A stretch of DNA of 64,000 bases, taken from assembly GCA_014706295.1 (NCBI GenBank), contig JACSVZ010000006.1, forward strand, positions 32,731,848 to 32,795,847, written 5' to 3'. The position numbers and the translations under genes are program-made. The notes below the pieces were generated by a model that was not told the origin of the DNA, did not search any database, and saw nothing but the letters and a program-made list of their open reading frames with translations. Within the stretch, counting starts at the first letter, position 1, and every line of letters begins with the position of its first letter. Origin of the DNA: Lycocorax pyrrhopterus obiensis (lineage: Eukaryota > Chordata > Aves > Passeriformes > Paradisaeidae). Positions 1 through 11,413 of the stretch are shown piece after piece.

Positions 1-709
1 GGCCCAATTAATCTTTAGTTCTCTGTAGTGATACTGTCAAGAAGATTTCTTATGTATGTCAGCCTGCACTTACTACATAACAAGTATTCACTGAGATCCC
101 TTTATAAGTGTTAATAGAGAGCCAGAAGATGGTAATACTTCTTGTTTTCATCACAATTTTTTTACATGCGTTCTACAATTGTCTGCCTATGCCCAAATGG
201 AACAGCAGAACAAGACAAAAAAAGTAAAAACTTCTTCAACTTACAGATATAAAGCACTTTCTTTCTGGGCATTCAAGTCCCTTGAAACTGTACAGCCATT
301 AAATACAATAATACAAACCACAAAAAGTGTAAATACTGCATCTTTGAGACACAGCAGAGACATAACTGCACCCAAGTGCAATAGCATGGTAATATAGGAA
401 GAGATAGTTCTCATGAAATACAGTGCCCCTAAGATAGCAAATTACCCAGTGCCAAAACTTGTTTATGTACATGCAGGTAATTTTTATAACTCCATTACAG
501 CACTGTCTGAGGGACGGAAACTTTGAGTATGCATCACAGTAGCCACTGGGGAAACAGAAGAGGAGTTCAGAAGAGGTTAGGGTTCTTTCCCCCACAAGTA
601 AATACTAAGTATAAACAGGTATAAGGAAAGTATCTACACATTTTTCTTCTGCTTTTCATGTAAGTTTGAATAGACCCAGAAGATAAAAAGCCAGAAAAAA
701 ATCCCATAC
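1..709. other. SNX25 intron (3' edge of window)
   Basis: It follows the donor of the 710-841 exon. AT-rich. No exon for the PX core was recognised here, and no repeat family. The two small antiparallel ORFs are chance. Confidence 0.8.
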
Positions 710-841
710 CTCTCCTGAGACAATGAAGGCTTTCCACATGCCAAGATTCTCACACCACCAGTCTGTTCTTGCAATGTGCAGCTGAAGGTCACTGTGCTCT
801 CTCTCCATCAGAGTAATTTCATCCTTCAGCTTAGAAACAAT
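710..841 (-). CDS. SNX25: SNX25 coding exon, coiled coil into PX domain
   Basis: The exon is 132 nt, 44 codons, phase 0 in and out. The acceptor is TTTTCTCTGCAG and the donor is GAG|GTATGG. It encodes residues 476-519: IVSKLKDEITLMEREHSD, then LQLHIARTDWWCENLGMWK and AFIVSGE. The DWWCENLG...W motif precedes and begins the PX (phosphoinositide-binding) domain. This is the last SNX25 exon in the window; the PX core and nexin-C exons should follow beyond base 1 to the left. Confidence 0.96.
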
Positions 842-1319
842 CTGCAGAGAAAAGTTTATTCATTACAATTGGTAGGAAAAAGCTGGTGTAGCACACAAGC
901 TTCATGTCTTTAGGGACACTGTTCAGAAAGAAGAAAAGGTACAAAAGCAGGGAGAGAACAATTCACGTGGACAAAAGAAAAATCACAAGTGAGGGAATCG
1001 ATGATGCCTCATAAACTTCTAGAGTACACAGCAATCTTAAAGGTCAACCCTCACATTAAAATAAAAAACAAGTCAGAAGTACACACTACTATCACACTAC
1101 CAAGATAAAAGACATTTGAGATAGGATTATATATTATCCATGGTATGTTTTATGAGAACTTGAAATTGCCATTAATGAAATGTACCTTACTGAAGACATC
1201 TTTATCATTTTCAGGTACACATCATGTGACTGAAGAACCGGGGAATAGATTTAATTTCTAGGAATTTAGCTGTGTTAGAAACCACTCCGAATCATCACTC
1301 AGGTTTGGGGGTTTTTATC

Positions 1320-1565
1320 CCTTAGCTCAAGGAAGTCCGTCAGAGCTGCCGCTGCAGAGGAGGGAGTTGTGCTGGCCCCTCAGAGCCAGCAGAGGGCACA
1401 GGAGCTGACCAGCACATCCCTCCCGGCAGCGCGGCAGGAGCGGCACCTGACACGGATGCCCGAGGAGCTACCCGGGCACGGCAGGGCAGAGAGGTAAGGG
1501 AGAAACACCCCTTGCCACCGACAAAGCAGCGAGACCACGGGAGAGTGGTGGTTATTCCACGGCCA
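1320..1565. promoter_or_regulatory. GC- and CpG-rich intronic block
   Basis: About 245 nt of distinctly GC-rich sequence with a dozen or more CpGs sits abruptly inside an AT-rich SNX25 intron. It contains a CTCF-like core. There are no clear transposon ends or coding frame that I recognise. It could be an insulator/enhancer or a retroposed GC-rich fragment. Confidence 0.4.
1386..1399 (+). promoter_or_regulatory. CTCF core motif, consensus match
   Basis: CCAGCAGAGGGCAC matches the CTCF consensus CCASYAGRKGGCAS at every position and lies in the GC-rich block, a favourable context. Motif evidence only. Confidence 0.5.
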
Positions 1566-1792
1566 ACAAAGCAATACAAGTCACATTCACAATTTTAGTT
1601 ACCATAGCCTTAAAACATGGGGGGGAAAGACCAATTAAAACCAAGCTGTGATTTCACCTTCTATTTAACAAGTTGACTGAAATAACCATCTGACCCTGTC
1701 CAAAATGTGACAACTGGATATTACACAAACATATACATAGTCAAAAAAAAGGAAAATCAAACAAAATAACTGAAGACACTAAAGGTACCTAC

Positions 1793-1948
1793 CTTTTTGT
1801 CGGGTTTTGGTGAATTACAAATGGAATTTAGAGCCTGTTTCTTATACTCAAGCTTGTCATTTAGCTGGCGAAGTTTATTTACAGCATAACTAGCCTGTTC
1901 ATTAATTCTTGTGCTGCATTCTTCAGTAGCTTCTTCACAACCCTGGCT
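1793..1948 (-). CDS. SNX25: SNX25 coding exon, coiled-coil linker
   Basis: The exon is 156 nt, 52 codons, phase 0 in and out. The acceptor is CTATTCCTAG (an alternative AG 6 nt downstream, CAG|GGT, would drop two codons). The donor is AAG|GTAGGT. It encodes residues 424-475: SQGCEEATEECS, RINEQASYAVNKLRQLNDKL and EYKKQALNSICNSPKPDKK. Leu/Ile spacing in the middle part suggests a coiled coil between RGS and PX. The first dozen residues are acidic and poorly conserved compared with mammals. Confidence 0.95.
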
Positions 1949-2004
1949 CTAGGAATAGAGGATGGGGGTAATTGCAACGTTAACATCAAAAAAGAGACAG
2001 TTAT

Positions 2005-2138
2005 TCATAGAATGATAGAAAGGTTTGTGCTGGAAGGGACCTTAAAGATCACATAGTTCCAGTCTCACTGCCATGGGCATGGACACTTTCCAGAGCCCCA
2101 TCCAGCCTGTCCTTGAACACTGCCAGGGATGGGGCAGG
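2005..2138 (-). mobile_element. CR1 LINE 3' fragment, antisense on plus strand
   Basis: It reads tcatagaatgatagaaagg, then ctggaagggaccttaaagat, and ends at gccagggatggggcagg. This is the reverse complement of the CR1 3' end, so the element points to the minus strand, same as SNX25. It is about 134 nt of 5'-truncated copy with moderate divergence. Confidence 0.85.
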
Positions 2139-3343
2139 AGATAGGTTATTGTTTGCTCCATAAGCTTTTTACATACAAGAACACTTTTTGATATAGATTA
2201 AAATATAGGCATAACAGATATTACAACCATCAGATCTGACATGAATCTGTTGTAAATCACTCTGTTGTAAAAAAGCAATCCAAAACCAAAAATCCCAACA
2301 GACAAAGCCTCATTACCATTTCTACTACGGTCCTTTGGCAACTCATGCCAACTGTGTAAAATGACCTTCAAGCTAAGGCTTTAGTGTAAATGAGAGGTAG
2401 AATTAAAGTTTGTTTTAAAAGCAGAAACAGCTTAGTAGTCATGATCAATATTCAGAGCCAGATAGAAAAGCAAATACTTAGCCCTGAGCAGAAAGATAAT
2501 GAGGATGGGGTAGTGGGGAACAAAACCAAAAATCCCCCACATTTCTAACAAACAGTCCTGCCTCCCACAGACCTTCACAAAACAGATTTGTCATCCTGCA
2601 GAACAATCTAAACCAAGTCCTTCAGCTTTCTACACAGATTTTACTGCTGTTTTTAGAAGTGTTAATAAAAATGTGTTAAAAGCACATATGCCTTTCCCTA
2701 AATTCATAAATAATTTTCATATGTTCATTCAGACAAACCAATAGCTTTTTCCATCTTGTGTACTACAGGCATGCAAAAAAATAGAAAACTTCACACCTCT
2801 CAGTGACATTCTCTTTAACATCTTCTGACATATAGCTCAGCCGCCCCTTTCTTACTGTACTTCCCCAAATAGACATGAAGACCTCAAGATCTAGCAAACA
2901 GCACTCAGCTTTTGCTGCTGCCATGTTCAAAGATCTTTGAGGTCTGTTTGTGACTGAGTAGATCTAAATTTATCTGTGGGAAGCTGAGTCCATTCTCATG
3001 AACAGGGGTTCTGTGTTATTTAATGATATTGTAACTAAGTAAACTGTATCCTTATATAATGAACAAAAAGCTAACAGAAGGAACTCTCATACTCTTGTAA
3101 ATTCTGAGTTTTAGAGGAGACAATCTTATTGTAAATTCCATAGTATCTTATATCTTACTAAAATAGTCTGAGAAGAGATAACAATAGGAACAATAATTAA
3201 TCTCCTTAGCATGATCCTCATAAACATAATGCAGAAGTCAGAAGTTCTAGGCTAAGAAATTCACGCCCTTTTCCAGCTCTGCATTTGCCTTCTATGTGAC
3301 TGAATAAAAACCCATTAGCTCTATGCCCTGTCCTTTCTTCTGT

Positions 3344-3420
3344 CTATTATGCATGGACTGTAAACTCCTAGGGTCAGAAACTTGCCTCCAAGCATGCACA
3401 CAGACCTCAGCTCAAAATGT
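3344..3420 (+). mobile_element. Possible ancient L2/L3-type LINE remnant
   Basis: ctattatgcatggactgtaa then actcctagggtcagaaactt resembles the 3' region of old amniote L2/L3 LINEs (gactgtaagctcc...gggcaggga). It is short and diverged. Similar ancient remnants survive in bird introns. Confidence 0.3.
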
Positions 3421-6162
3421 TGTCTTCTCCTGGCACTACAATAATACAAATAATAATAATTACCAATATTGGGTGTTATTTAAAATGCTAATGTAAAGAA
3501 TCATAAAAAAACCCCAAACCTTACACTTGTTGGGAAGTACGGAGGTAAAGAAGGAATCAAAAATGCTATTTTCAGTACAGAAGAATTAAAAGTCTTTTTT
3601 TATAAAGTTTAGTGCTAGAAATCAAAGAATTGCAATTAATTACAAATCAGTGAGGCTGTGCTCCCACAGGTAGGCTACTTGGTTTCTCTATAATTAACTT
3701 TAAAGACACCTAAAGCAAAAACCACTGCTGAATCACCAGGTTTATCACAAAAATGCTAGAATTACAAGATCAAGTAACCTGTATCCAAAATATCAAACTT
3801 ATCAAATAAACAAGCAATTCACTCAAAGCTGAGATCATAACAGATTGTGCTGCCTTCCTGTGATTGGTAAACTGATAATGGCTTCCATTTCTGTGAGTGA
3901 CGTAGAACACAGACGTCAGTCTTATTTTAGTGATCTGACACATGCAGCACCAATGCAATCACCAGAGCCTCTCCTCAAAGAGCTGCATGCAAGCATGGCC
4001 TGCTTCTGTATTTCTGTGACGTTTGTCCAAGTAGAAACACTTGGAGGTTTGTGAAGGTTTGTCCTGGAAACAGAAAATGGTAACAGACTGGGAAGAAGAA
4101 AGAGCTTGTTCCACTTGCAGAAGAACCAGCAGTCTGGCCCTTTCCGGATTCCTACCTTGTGACTTGATTTTCTCATGTTTAATCAGGACTCATCCTTTTG
4201 TCCTCACCTCCATGAGTGCACAAGATGGCTTTCTATCTATTCAGCTATAGCAGTGAAATTTATAGAGAATTAAAACAGGTGATGCCCACAGCGCCCCAGG
4301 AAGTGAGGACGTAGACTCAAAATCCAAACTAAACCAAAACCAATCCATGTTTGCTAACAATATGTATCCCTCCAGAAACATCCAATTTCTAAGCTGTCGT
4401 TTCCTATACACAGGGAGGACAAAACCCCACAAACTTATTAGCCACTACTGCATTTTCACCAACATTTGAAAGAACATGGGAAGCTTCAGAAAGAATTTCT
4501 TATAATTTGTTTTCACCTCAAAGACCCTGAAGCATGACACAGCGCCATTAAAACTGCTCTATTCAAGAGACACTCTAGCAGTATATACAACTTCATACTT
4601 AATTTGTTGTTAAAAATGGGGAAAAAACCACTACCTTGCATGTTATAAGCAGACTTGGCAATATATATTAGTCTTTAAGGTCTCATGGCTGACACAGGCT
4701 TCATATCTGGCAAATACATATCCAAGGACTCAGAGGAAGGACAGATGATGCTGATGCCAAAAATCTAATTTTTTGGCAGCTACAGTATATGTTATCAGAC
4801 AGAGTACAGCTAGCCCTAAAGTGTTGTGTCAGTTTTCTTAGAGAAATCATTATCTCTTAGACTCTGAATAAAGCATATGAAGAAATTAGAAAGCACAACA
4901 TTTAATGCTTTAGGAAGATCTGGACAAAACTGTTAAGAGCCATTGTGCAAAGTCCCAATGATTACAAGCACAAGGACACAGAGTCTTTCAAGTACCTACC
5001 ACCATCAACACAGAGCTGAGTCAGCACTGAGAAAACTAGAAAACACATCTTGAATATTTTATCAAGGAAAAGAATACAGGGAAAAACAAACACTGAAAAG
5101 ATGCAGCAAGCTCAAAGAGCACGTATTGCAAGTAATTTACTTATAACTGTTCATCTCTGCAGATTTGCTGATATGCAGACTATATAAAAGACTAGAACAA
5201 CTCACCTACAGAAATTAAAGACATTTAAGCAGTAAATACATAAGGCTTAGGTTCTGGAAAAATTGTTTCCAAATAGCAGAATGTAGATCAGCACTTCTGG
5301 ATTCTGCTTATTTGTTTATTTAGATCCAGTTTTAGACAAACTGCTACATTTCATTGAGTTCTGAACAAGTTCACAGGTAAAATGAAAACATGCTGATCTG
5401 AAGCAGCAGCCTGACTGAAAGAGGCACAGAACAGTCTGAGACGTGCTCTTGTCAAAATGTTCTTGTATAAACGCAACACAAGTTCCCCTGACATGACTGA
5501 TTTAGACAACCCAAGAAAAAACCTGCCCCAAGAAGAGTTGCCATTGGCTTATTGCTTATGACATTTTGAATGCTCTGTTTCAGTATTCAGAGTTCCTGTG
5601 CTAGATTTATCTTCCAACATGGTCTATTAATTTATTCAATTAATTAATTAAAACCACTATATTTTACATTGCTTTTTCTTCTCTTTTGTGCAACTTCTAA
5701 TACCTATTTAGTACCTAGGGAATGCATGGGAGACAGGGACAATGTCTGGGCAAAAACCTACTGATGTTTCAGTGAGAATTTTTTCACTCAAAAGCAGAGC
5801 AGCTGAGCTTGTATAAAGTATGTTTTGCATTCTCTGTTTCTAAGGAGCATAACGAAAGATGTGAAATACAGAAGGCTTAGGAATCTGAAATGTCTACTTT
5901 AACTGATTTAAAATTTAAGTAGTCTGTAGTTTTGTACCATTTTATTTCAAAGAGCATGTAAACATACAAGTTTTACCAGACGAAACTACAAGAGTGATGA
6001 TATTTATAAATAAATGAGAAAAAAAAAAAAGAAGAGTAGTCCAAAGCTGAAGGACAGGAGATGCTACTACATGCTTCTCTCAGGACAGTCTCTCAGATCA
6101 CTTTAAATAACAGCGAAAGAAAAGTGAAAGTCTGAAAGTGAAAGAAAGTCTGTGTGACTCAC

Positions 6163-6438
6163 CACTTCATCTTTGTCCTCAGGAGCTAGCTGAGCAGAAC
6201 TTCTTTCTTCCTCCTTCTTGACTGATCTCTCATATAAATCACTGACAATGAACGAGGGGTAGTATCTGTCCTTTAGAGTTTCGTAAACATCTGCCTGAAT
6301 TCTGTAGAATACTTCAATGCCTTTATTTCCCACAAGACTTTGCTGTATTTCCTTATAAAGGGATTTTTCCACAGGTATTTCTCTGCTTTCCACAAAAAAA
6401 TTCTGATAAATTTCACTCACCAATTGAGGTATTTCAGC
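6163..6438 (-). CDS. SNX25: SNX25 coding exon, second half of RGS domain
   Basis: The exon is 276 nt, 92 codons, phase 0 in and out. The acceptor is CTTGCTTCCTAG and the donor is GTG|GTGAGT. It encodes residues 332-423: AEIPQLVSEIYQNFFVES, VEKSLYKEIQQSLVGNKGIE and DRYYPSFIVSDLYE, followed by a charged tail KKEEERSS...EDKDEV. The Y-P-S-F-I-V-S-D-L-Y motif is the conserved end of the RGS helix bundle. It is the longest exon in the window. Confidence 0.97.
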
Positions 6439-8307
6439 CTAGGAAGCAAGGGAGAGGGAGGGAGAAAAGAATAATGAAAAAATATTGAAAATATAAAGAT
6501 GACTCAGGACCCAGGTGCATAATTTGAAGGATAATCAAGCAAATTTCCTAGCCAAATGAATGAGAACACATCTGTAAACCTCTTACTGAGATCGAGCATG
6601 CTGCCTGCCTGTGCACCTCTGCTAAGCAATCAATTCTACAAGTTAAGTATTGATACTTGTCAAGTGAAGAAACAGCTGTGCTCTAAAATTGCCAGAGCTT
6701 CCGCACCCACTCTTTTAAATCTACGTTCCAAAAGCTGGCATTAAAAGGAAGGAAAGTGCTAGAGCAACAGTGTGGTCACCATTTTAAATTCAGATTGTAA
6801 AGCTCAGCTGTATCAGCTCTCCTGTCTTCTGCTGAATAGAATCAACTCACTTTATACATGATTATAATTAATTTGCAGGGGAAAGGGGGGGGGAAAGAAA
6901 CAAGAAGAGGAAAAAAGCACAAATGAAGAGACATTTACCAGTACAGGAGGCTGGGTATTTTTACTGAGCACAGTAAAGTGCACAGGATTGAACTTTGCTT
7001 TAATGAACAGGAAAGAGAGAAAGTAATGCAGCACAGCCCACGATCAGCTCCCTAAATTACCATCTCCCTAAACTGAACAGAATTAAAAAGGGCTTATCCA
7101 CTCCCTTAGTATGGCCCAATGTTCTTACCTGCCTGATCTGACAATATCACAGCCAAATGACTGCAGGACACTACCTTTCTGTAAGCTGCCCCTGCAGTGG
7201 CAGATATATCCATAGCCATATGTATATACATATTGTTTTGAATGGGAAGAGAGAAATCATAGCTGAGAGGTCATAGAATGATTTATAGTACCTTTTCCAA
7301 TCATGAGCAGTTTGCAAATCAAAACTGATTTACAGAACTCCCTTCCCAGTGCCTGACAAACTGCTTTTAATCAACACTCTCTGGCTTGAGTTGGTTGTTA
7401 GTCATTTCTTCAGATTGTATTAATGGTTCACTACTCACACTCTAGAGTTTGTCTCTCTGTTTACAGGATGTTTTGTGCCAATTGACTAGAATCTTTATAC
7501 ATAAGAGAGCAGTAAAATTACAGTGAACAAAAAGTTAACTGATATCAATAATGAAATTTGTATTTCATGCTAGCTTGAATCTTGAAGGTTTGTTTCCCCC
7601 AAAAATCCACCACACTGCTCATGAACAGCAAATTTGTCCTCTACAAAGTCTTGCTCTGAGCCATTGCTTCCGGATACTTGTTGCAACTTTATGTGATAGT
7701 CTCCATCCTTGTTTCAGGGTTCTAATTGCTACTTTACTGTAGCCAAAATTACAATATAGCATTGTTTCTTCCCTCTATCAATGGTGCGGAGTTCCGGGAG
7801 AAATGGAGCTGGTACAGATTAGGGAGAGGTCTTTTAAAGCAACACCTCTCTTCCAAAAAGATTTTAAGAACATGTGTACATACACTTTCACTGTTTTGGA
7901 TTGAATGGGCTACCTGTAACTGGCAAGATGAGAAGCTTACATACAGACTATCCAGTTGGAATGTGCTGCTGGCTTTCACATGAACTGATAATACTAAAGC
8001 CAATGTATTACTGCACGTTTTTTCTCTGGTGGAGGGGGAAATAATTCTACTACTTTTGCATATCAAGTATTCCTTTTAACAGATGTTGTTACACCAACCA
8101 ACACTAAATCATTGTCACAACAGCCCACAAATTTTAATCGCAATGTTATCCTCAAATATTGACATGAAGCAGTTAAACTCAAATTGCTTACCACCCATCC
8201 TATGCTATTGATATTTTAAAAACATAACAACATTTCCTAACATCAAGATCACAATGAACAGAGTGTCATCGATGTACAAAGCCGCATAGGCTTGCAATTT
8301 CTTCCAC
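6439..8307. other. SNX25 intron between the two RGS exons
   Basis: AT-rich. A polypurine run occurs near 6870-6920. No recognised repeat or exon. The overlapping ORFs near 7750-8060 look like chance. Confidence 0.75.
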
Positions 8308-8439
8308 CTTGTTAGCGGTCTTCAGATTCTCCACAGACTCCCAAAGGCCGATCAAAGCCATCTTGTCCATCCTTTCCATGTAGATCCGGAAGTGCTCTCG
8401 GTATGAAGGGTTGGCCAAAATTTCTTCAAACTGAAGAAT
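8308..8439 (-). CDS. SNX25: SNX25 coding exon, first half of RGS domain
   Basis: The exon is 132 nt, phase 0 in and 0 out, so it can be skipped without a frameshift. It encodes residues 288-331: ILQFEEILANPSYREHF, RIYMERMDKMALIGLWESV and ENLKTANK. It forms the first helices of the RGS fold. The acceptor is CCCTTCTTCAG, with a second CAG 9 nt further in (NAGNAG-like choice at a distance of 9). The donor is AAG|GTGGAA, which departs from the GTRAGT consensus. SNX-RGS proteins generally lack full GAP consensus; any GAP activity of SNX25 is uncertain. Confidence 0.93.
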
Positions 8440-9604
8440 CTGAAGAAGGGAAAACTAAGAATAAAAACTGGGAAAATGCCTAACTCTAGCTCCTTTCCAT
8501 CCCTTATAGGGAAAATCTTTTCACTATGCATCCCACAAACGTGTCCTAGATTCAACTACACAGACCTCCTACAGTAATAGCTTTGTTTCATTTAAAAAAA
8601 ATAAGACTTTTAAGTACTTAGAAGATAAATTCACCTACGCTCTTATCAGATAGCAAATACCTCCACATCTTTCTGATCAGGATACATTTGAAAGGACTAA
8701 GATAGCATTTCAAGTCACTCATGAAATGCTATTATCAAAAATTTAATTTCCAATGTTCCTGCAAAGCAGAGGAGCCCAGCTGAAAGCTAACTGATCTGTT
8801 CTTTACTTGTTTCAAACACCAGCAGTTTCCATACCACAGCCCACAGAGCTTTGAGATGTATCTCAATTATTCCCAGGGACACAGAGAAAGATGTAATACC
8901 TTGGCAGCCAGGGCATTTGGTGGCCAGTTCCTACTGTTATTGAAAAACATCCATCAGAAATGCAGTCAGGAATAAGTATGTTCTGTGATATAATGCTCAG
9001 GACTTTTTCTGAGAAGAGTGAGGTGGGTGTACATCAGGCAGAAAAGGAAATGAAACGCAGACTTCCCATACCCACACAGATGCTGCAGCCATTAAGAAGT
9101 TGCATTAAAAAGCCATTATCACCTTATCCTCTACTATTGTTTGAATCCAGGCCTTTTCTATGAGATAAACACCTGAAAACAAAATACCTCCCTGACAAAA
9201 TGATCAGAACTTCCCATACTGAACAAAATTAATAACTTTGTCCTGCTCTGAAAAATTGGGACCAGTTTTCCAAATACTTCATCAAAACCAAGCAACCTTT
9301 TCTTTCCAACCCTTCAGTCTTGCAGCTGAACCAGTTTTAATGTTGCTTATTTAGTTCCATTACTTATATCACCAGGAATCCAAATACACCACCCAGAGTA
9401 GTCTTAACCTCTTGCTTTGTTTCTCACAGGAACCAGTCAACTCACACCTTTTTCTTTGAAAAGAAAACAAGGTCCTTAAGCACTGGGGACAATGAGTCTT
9501 CCTATGACTTTGCATTTTTTAGCAAAGTTTATTTGGTACAGAGCAAGAGGTGAACTCCAAGGTTGATGCATTAATAATTTCTCTAATACGGGTTTTCTGG
9601 TACC

Positions 9605-9641
<37 letters not shown>
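9605..9641. repeat. (TAA)n microsatellite
   Basis: About 12 uninterrupted TAA/ATA units; likely polymorphic. It produces a poly-Leu artefact in minus-strand translation. Confidence 0.95.
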
Positions 9642-9643
<2 letters not shown>

Positions 9644-10840
9644 AATTCTAGTCAGCATCAGAATACCTCCCTCTCTGGGAAGACAGCTTGTTTTCCTAAA
9701 CCTAGTACCTGTGAAATTCTACAACCAAGTTACATGTAGGAAAAAGTTTCCTGGTCTCAAGCTACATGTGAAGAAACCACCTACATGGGCATATACACAA
9801 TTACTGGCACCAAATCAATGCCTTAACAAACCAAGCTAAATGGTTCTTTAACAACAGCAGTCATCGATGTTTTGTCTGAAAGAGCTCCCCCAAATCTTGA
9901 GCAGTGTTTAAGTAAATTATGTTTGCCTCATAGGAAATGTTTATTTACATCTTCAAAGTTCCCCTGTGACAATCGTGTGCCATTCTTCTCTTTATCCTTT
10001 ACTATACCAGTATCTTCTGGACATAACTTTGCTTTTAGCTTTAAAACTATTTACATATATAAACATTTGCCTTTGAGAGCTCACTCTATAAACTTCACTA
10101 AACAGCAGAGAGTACCATGTTCAAGCTAGGCTTAATAAATAAATGGTGCTCAGGCTGTCAAAGAGAACAACATGTGGTTTAGCCTCATTGCTGTGCATCA
10201 TGATATTTTCTATTCGGTCAGTTTACCAAGGCAGAGATTTAAAATACAAGTGTAAGAGGGTCTTCCAGCCCCTCGAACAGATGTCTTCCCCATCTCAGGG
10301 ACTGTCAGCTCTGTAAATAATAGCAGTTAGTAAATCACAGCATGGGGCGTGTGCTGTCACTTCTTGAGTGAGAGGTCACCTTGGTCTCTGTGCCTCTATT
10401 ATCCAAGGTATACCCACTCTGGCTGCCAGCAAAGAGAATAACTAACAAACAACCTCCTGTCAAAAGTAACTGGGGGTACGTGCTGCTGCAGGGAGCAAGG
10501 CAAGTGCAACCCTCTCTCCCACCTAACAAAGGGCCCATTGCACCAGTGCCCCATGGTAATCAAAGCAGTGGTGCCTAGCAACAGTGTTGCACAAATCTCC
10601 TCATAGATACCTTGCAAACTAAAACACTTCAAAAAATAAATTAACGGGCAGAAAAGCTTATTCTCTTAGAATAGTGAGACCTCGCAAATGTTTTCTTGAT
10701 TTTTCTTTAAGTCTGGACTATCCTGGAATTATTAAATATGTTCCAAGTGCTGTGCTAAAAACATTATGTTACAGCTTCAATGCCAACGATGATAGAGATG
10801 AGAGGGTTTTAGTTTTGAGGTGAAAATCACAAAATGCATG

Positions 10841-11413
10841 TGTGCTGGTTTTGGCTGGAGTAGAGTTAACATTCTTCAGAGGCTGGCAGGGGCTGTGTTT
10901 TGGATTTGTGCTGAACACGGGGTTGATAACACAGAGATGTTTTTGCTATTGCTGGGCAGGGCTTACACAGAGCCAAGGCCTTTTCTGCTTTTTGTACTGC
11001 CACACTGGTGAGGAGACTGGGGGTGCATGGGAGACTGGGAGGAGACACAGCTGGGACAGGTGACCACAACTGACCAAAGGGATATTCCAGATCATACGGG
11101 ATTGTGCTCACTGTGTAAAGTGGGGGATGTTTGGAGTGATGGCATTTGTCTGCCCAAGTCACTGTTACGTGTGATGGGGCCCTGCTCTCCTGGAGAATGC
11201 TGAACACCTGCCTGCCCATGGGAAGCGTGGAATTAATTTCTTGTTTTGCCTTGCTTGTGTGTGTGGCTTTTGCTTTCCCTATTAAACTGTCTTTATCTCA
11301 ACCCATGAGTTTTCTGGCTTTTACCCTTTTGATTCTCCCCCCAATTCTGCTGGTGGGGGAGTGAGCAAGTGGTTGTGTGGGGCTTGGCTGCTGGCTGGGG
11401 TAAAACCATCACA
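10841..11413 (+). mobile_element. Solo LTR, avian ERVL-type
   Basis: About 573 nt starts TGTGCTGGTTTTGGCTGGAG and ends AAACCATCACA, with internal landmarks of this avian LTR family (ggatttgtgctgaacacggg, accaaagggatattccag, cctgctctcctggag, gctgaacacctgcctgccca). ATTAAA at 11281-11286 is the LTR polyadenylation signal. The promoter box is degenerate (gtgtaaagtgg). No internal retroviral sequence adjoins. The 5-bp flanks (gcatg / gtcct) do not match, so the target duplication is lost or the ends are slightly off. It is antisense to SNX25. ORFs inside are not genes. Confidence 0.88.

Larger units (their letters stand above)
842..1792. other. SNX25 intron with GC-rich block
   Basis: Contains the GC-rich block and CTCF core described separately; otherwise AT-rich with a poly-A stretch near 1744. 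Minus-strand ORFs here follow from the GC content. Confidence 0.8.
1949..6162. other. SNX25 intron, 4.2 kb
   Basis: Holds the CR1 fragment at 2005 and a possible L2/L3 remnant at 3344. AATTAATTAATTAA occurs near 5636. No other gene or exon seen. Confidence 0.8.

Noticed and set aside
9476..9658. Poly-leucine ORF
   Set aside because: Translation of the (TAA)n microsatellite on the minus strand.
10735..10775. MIR/L2-like string ccaagtgctgtgctaaaaac
   Set aside because: Too short and diverged to call.
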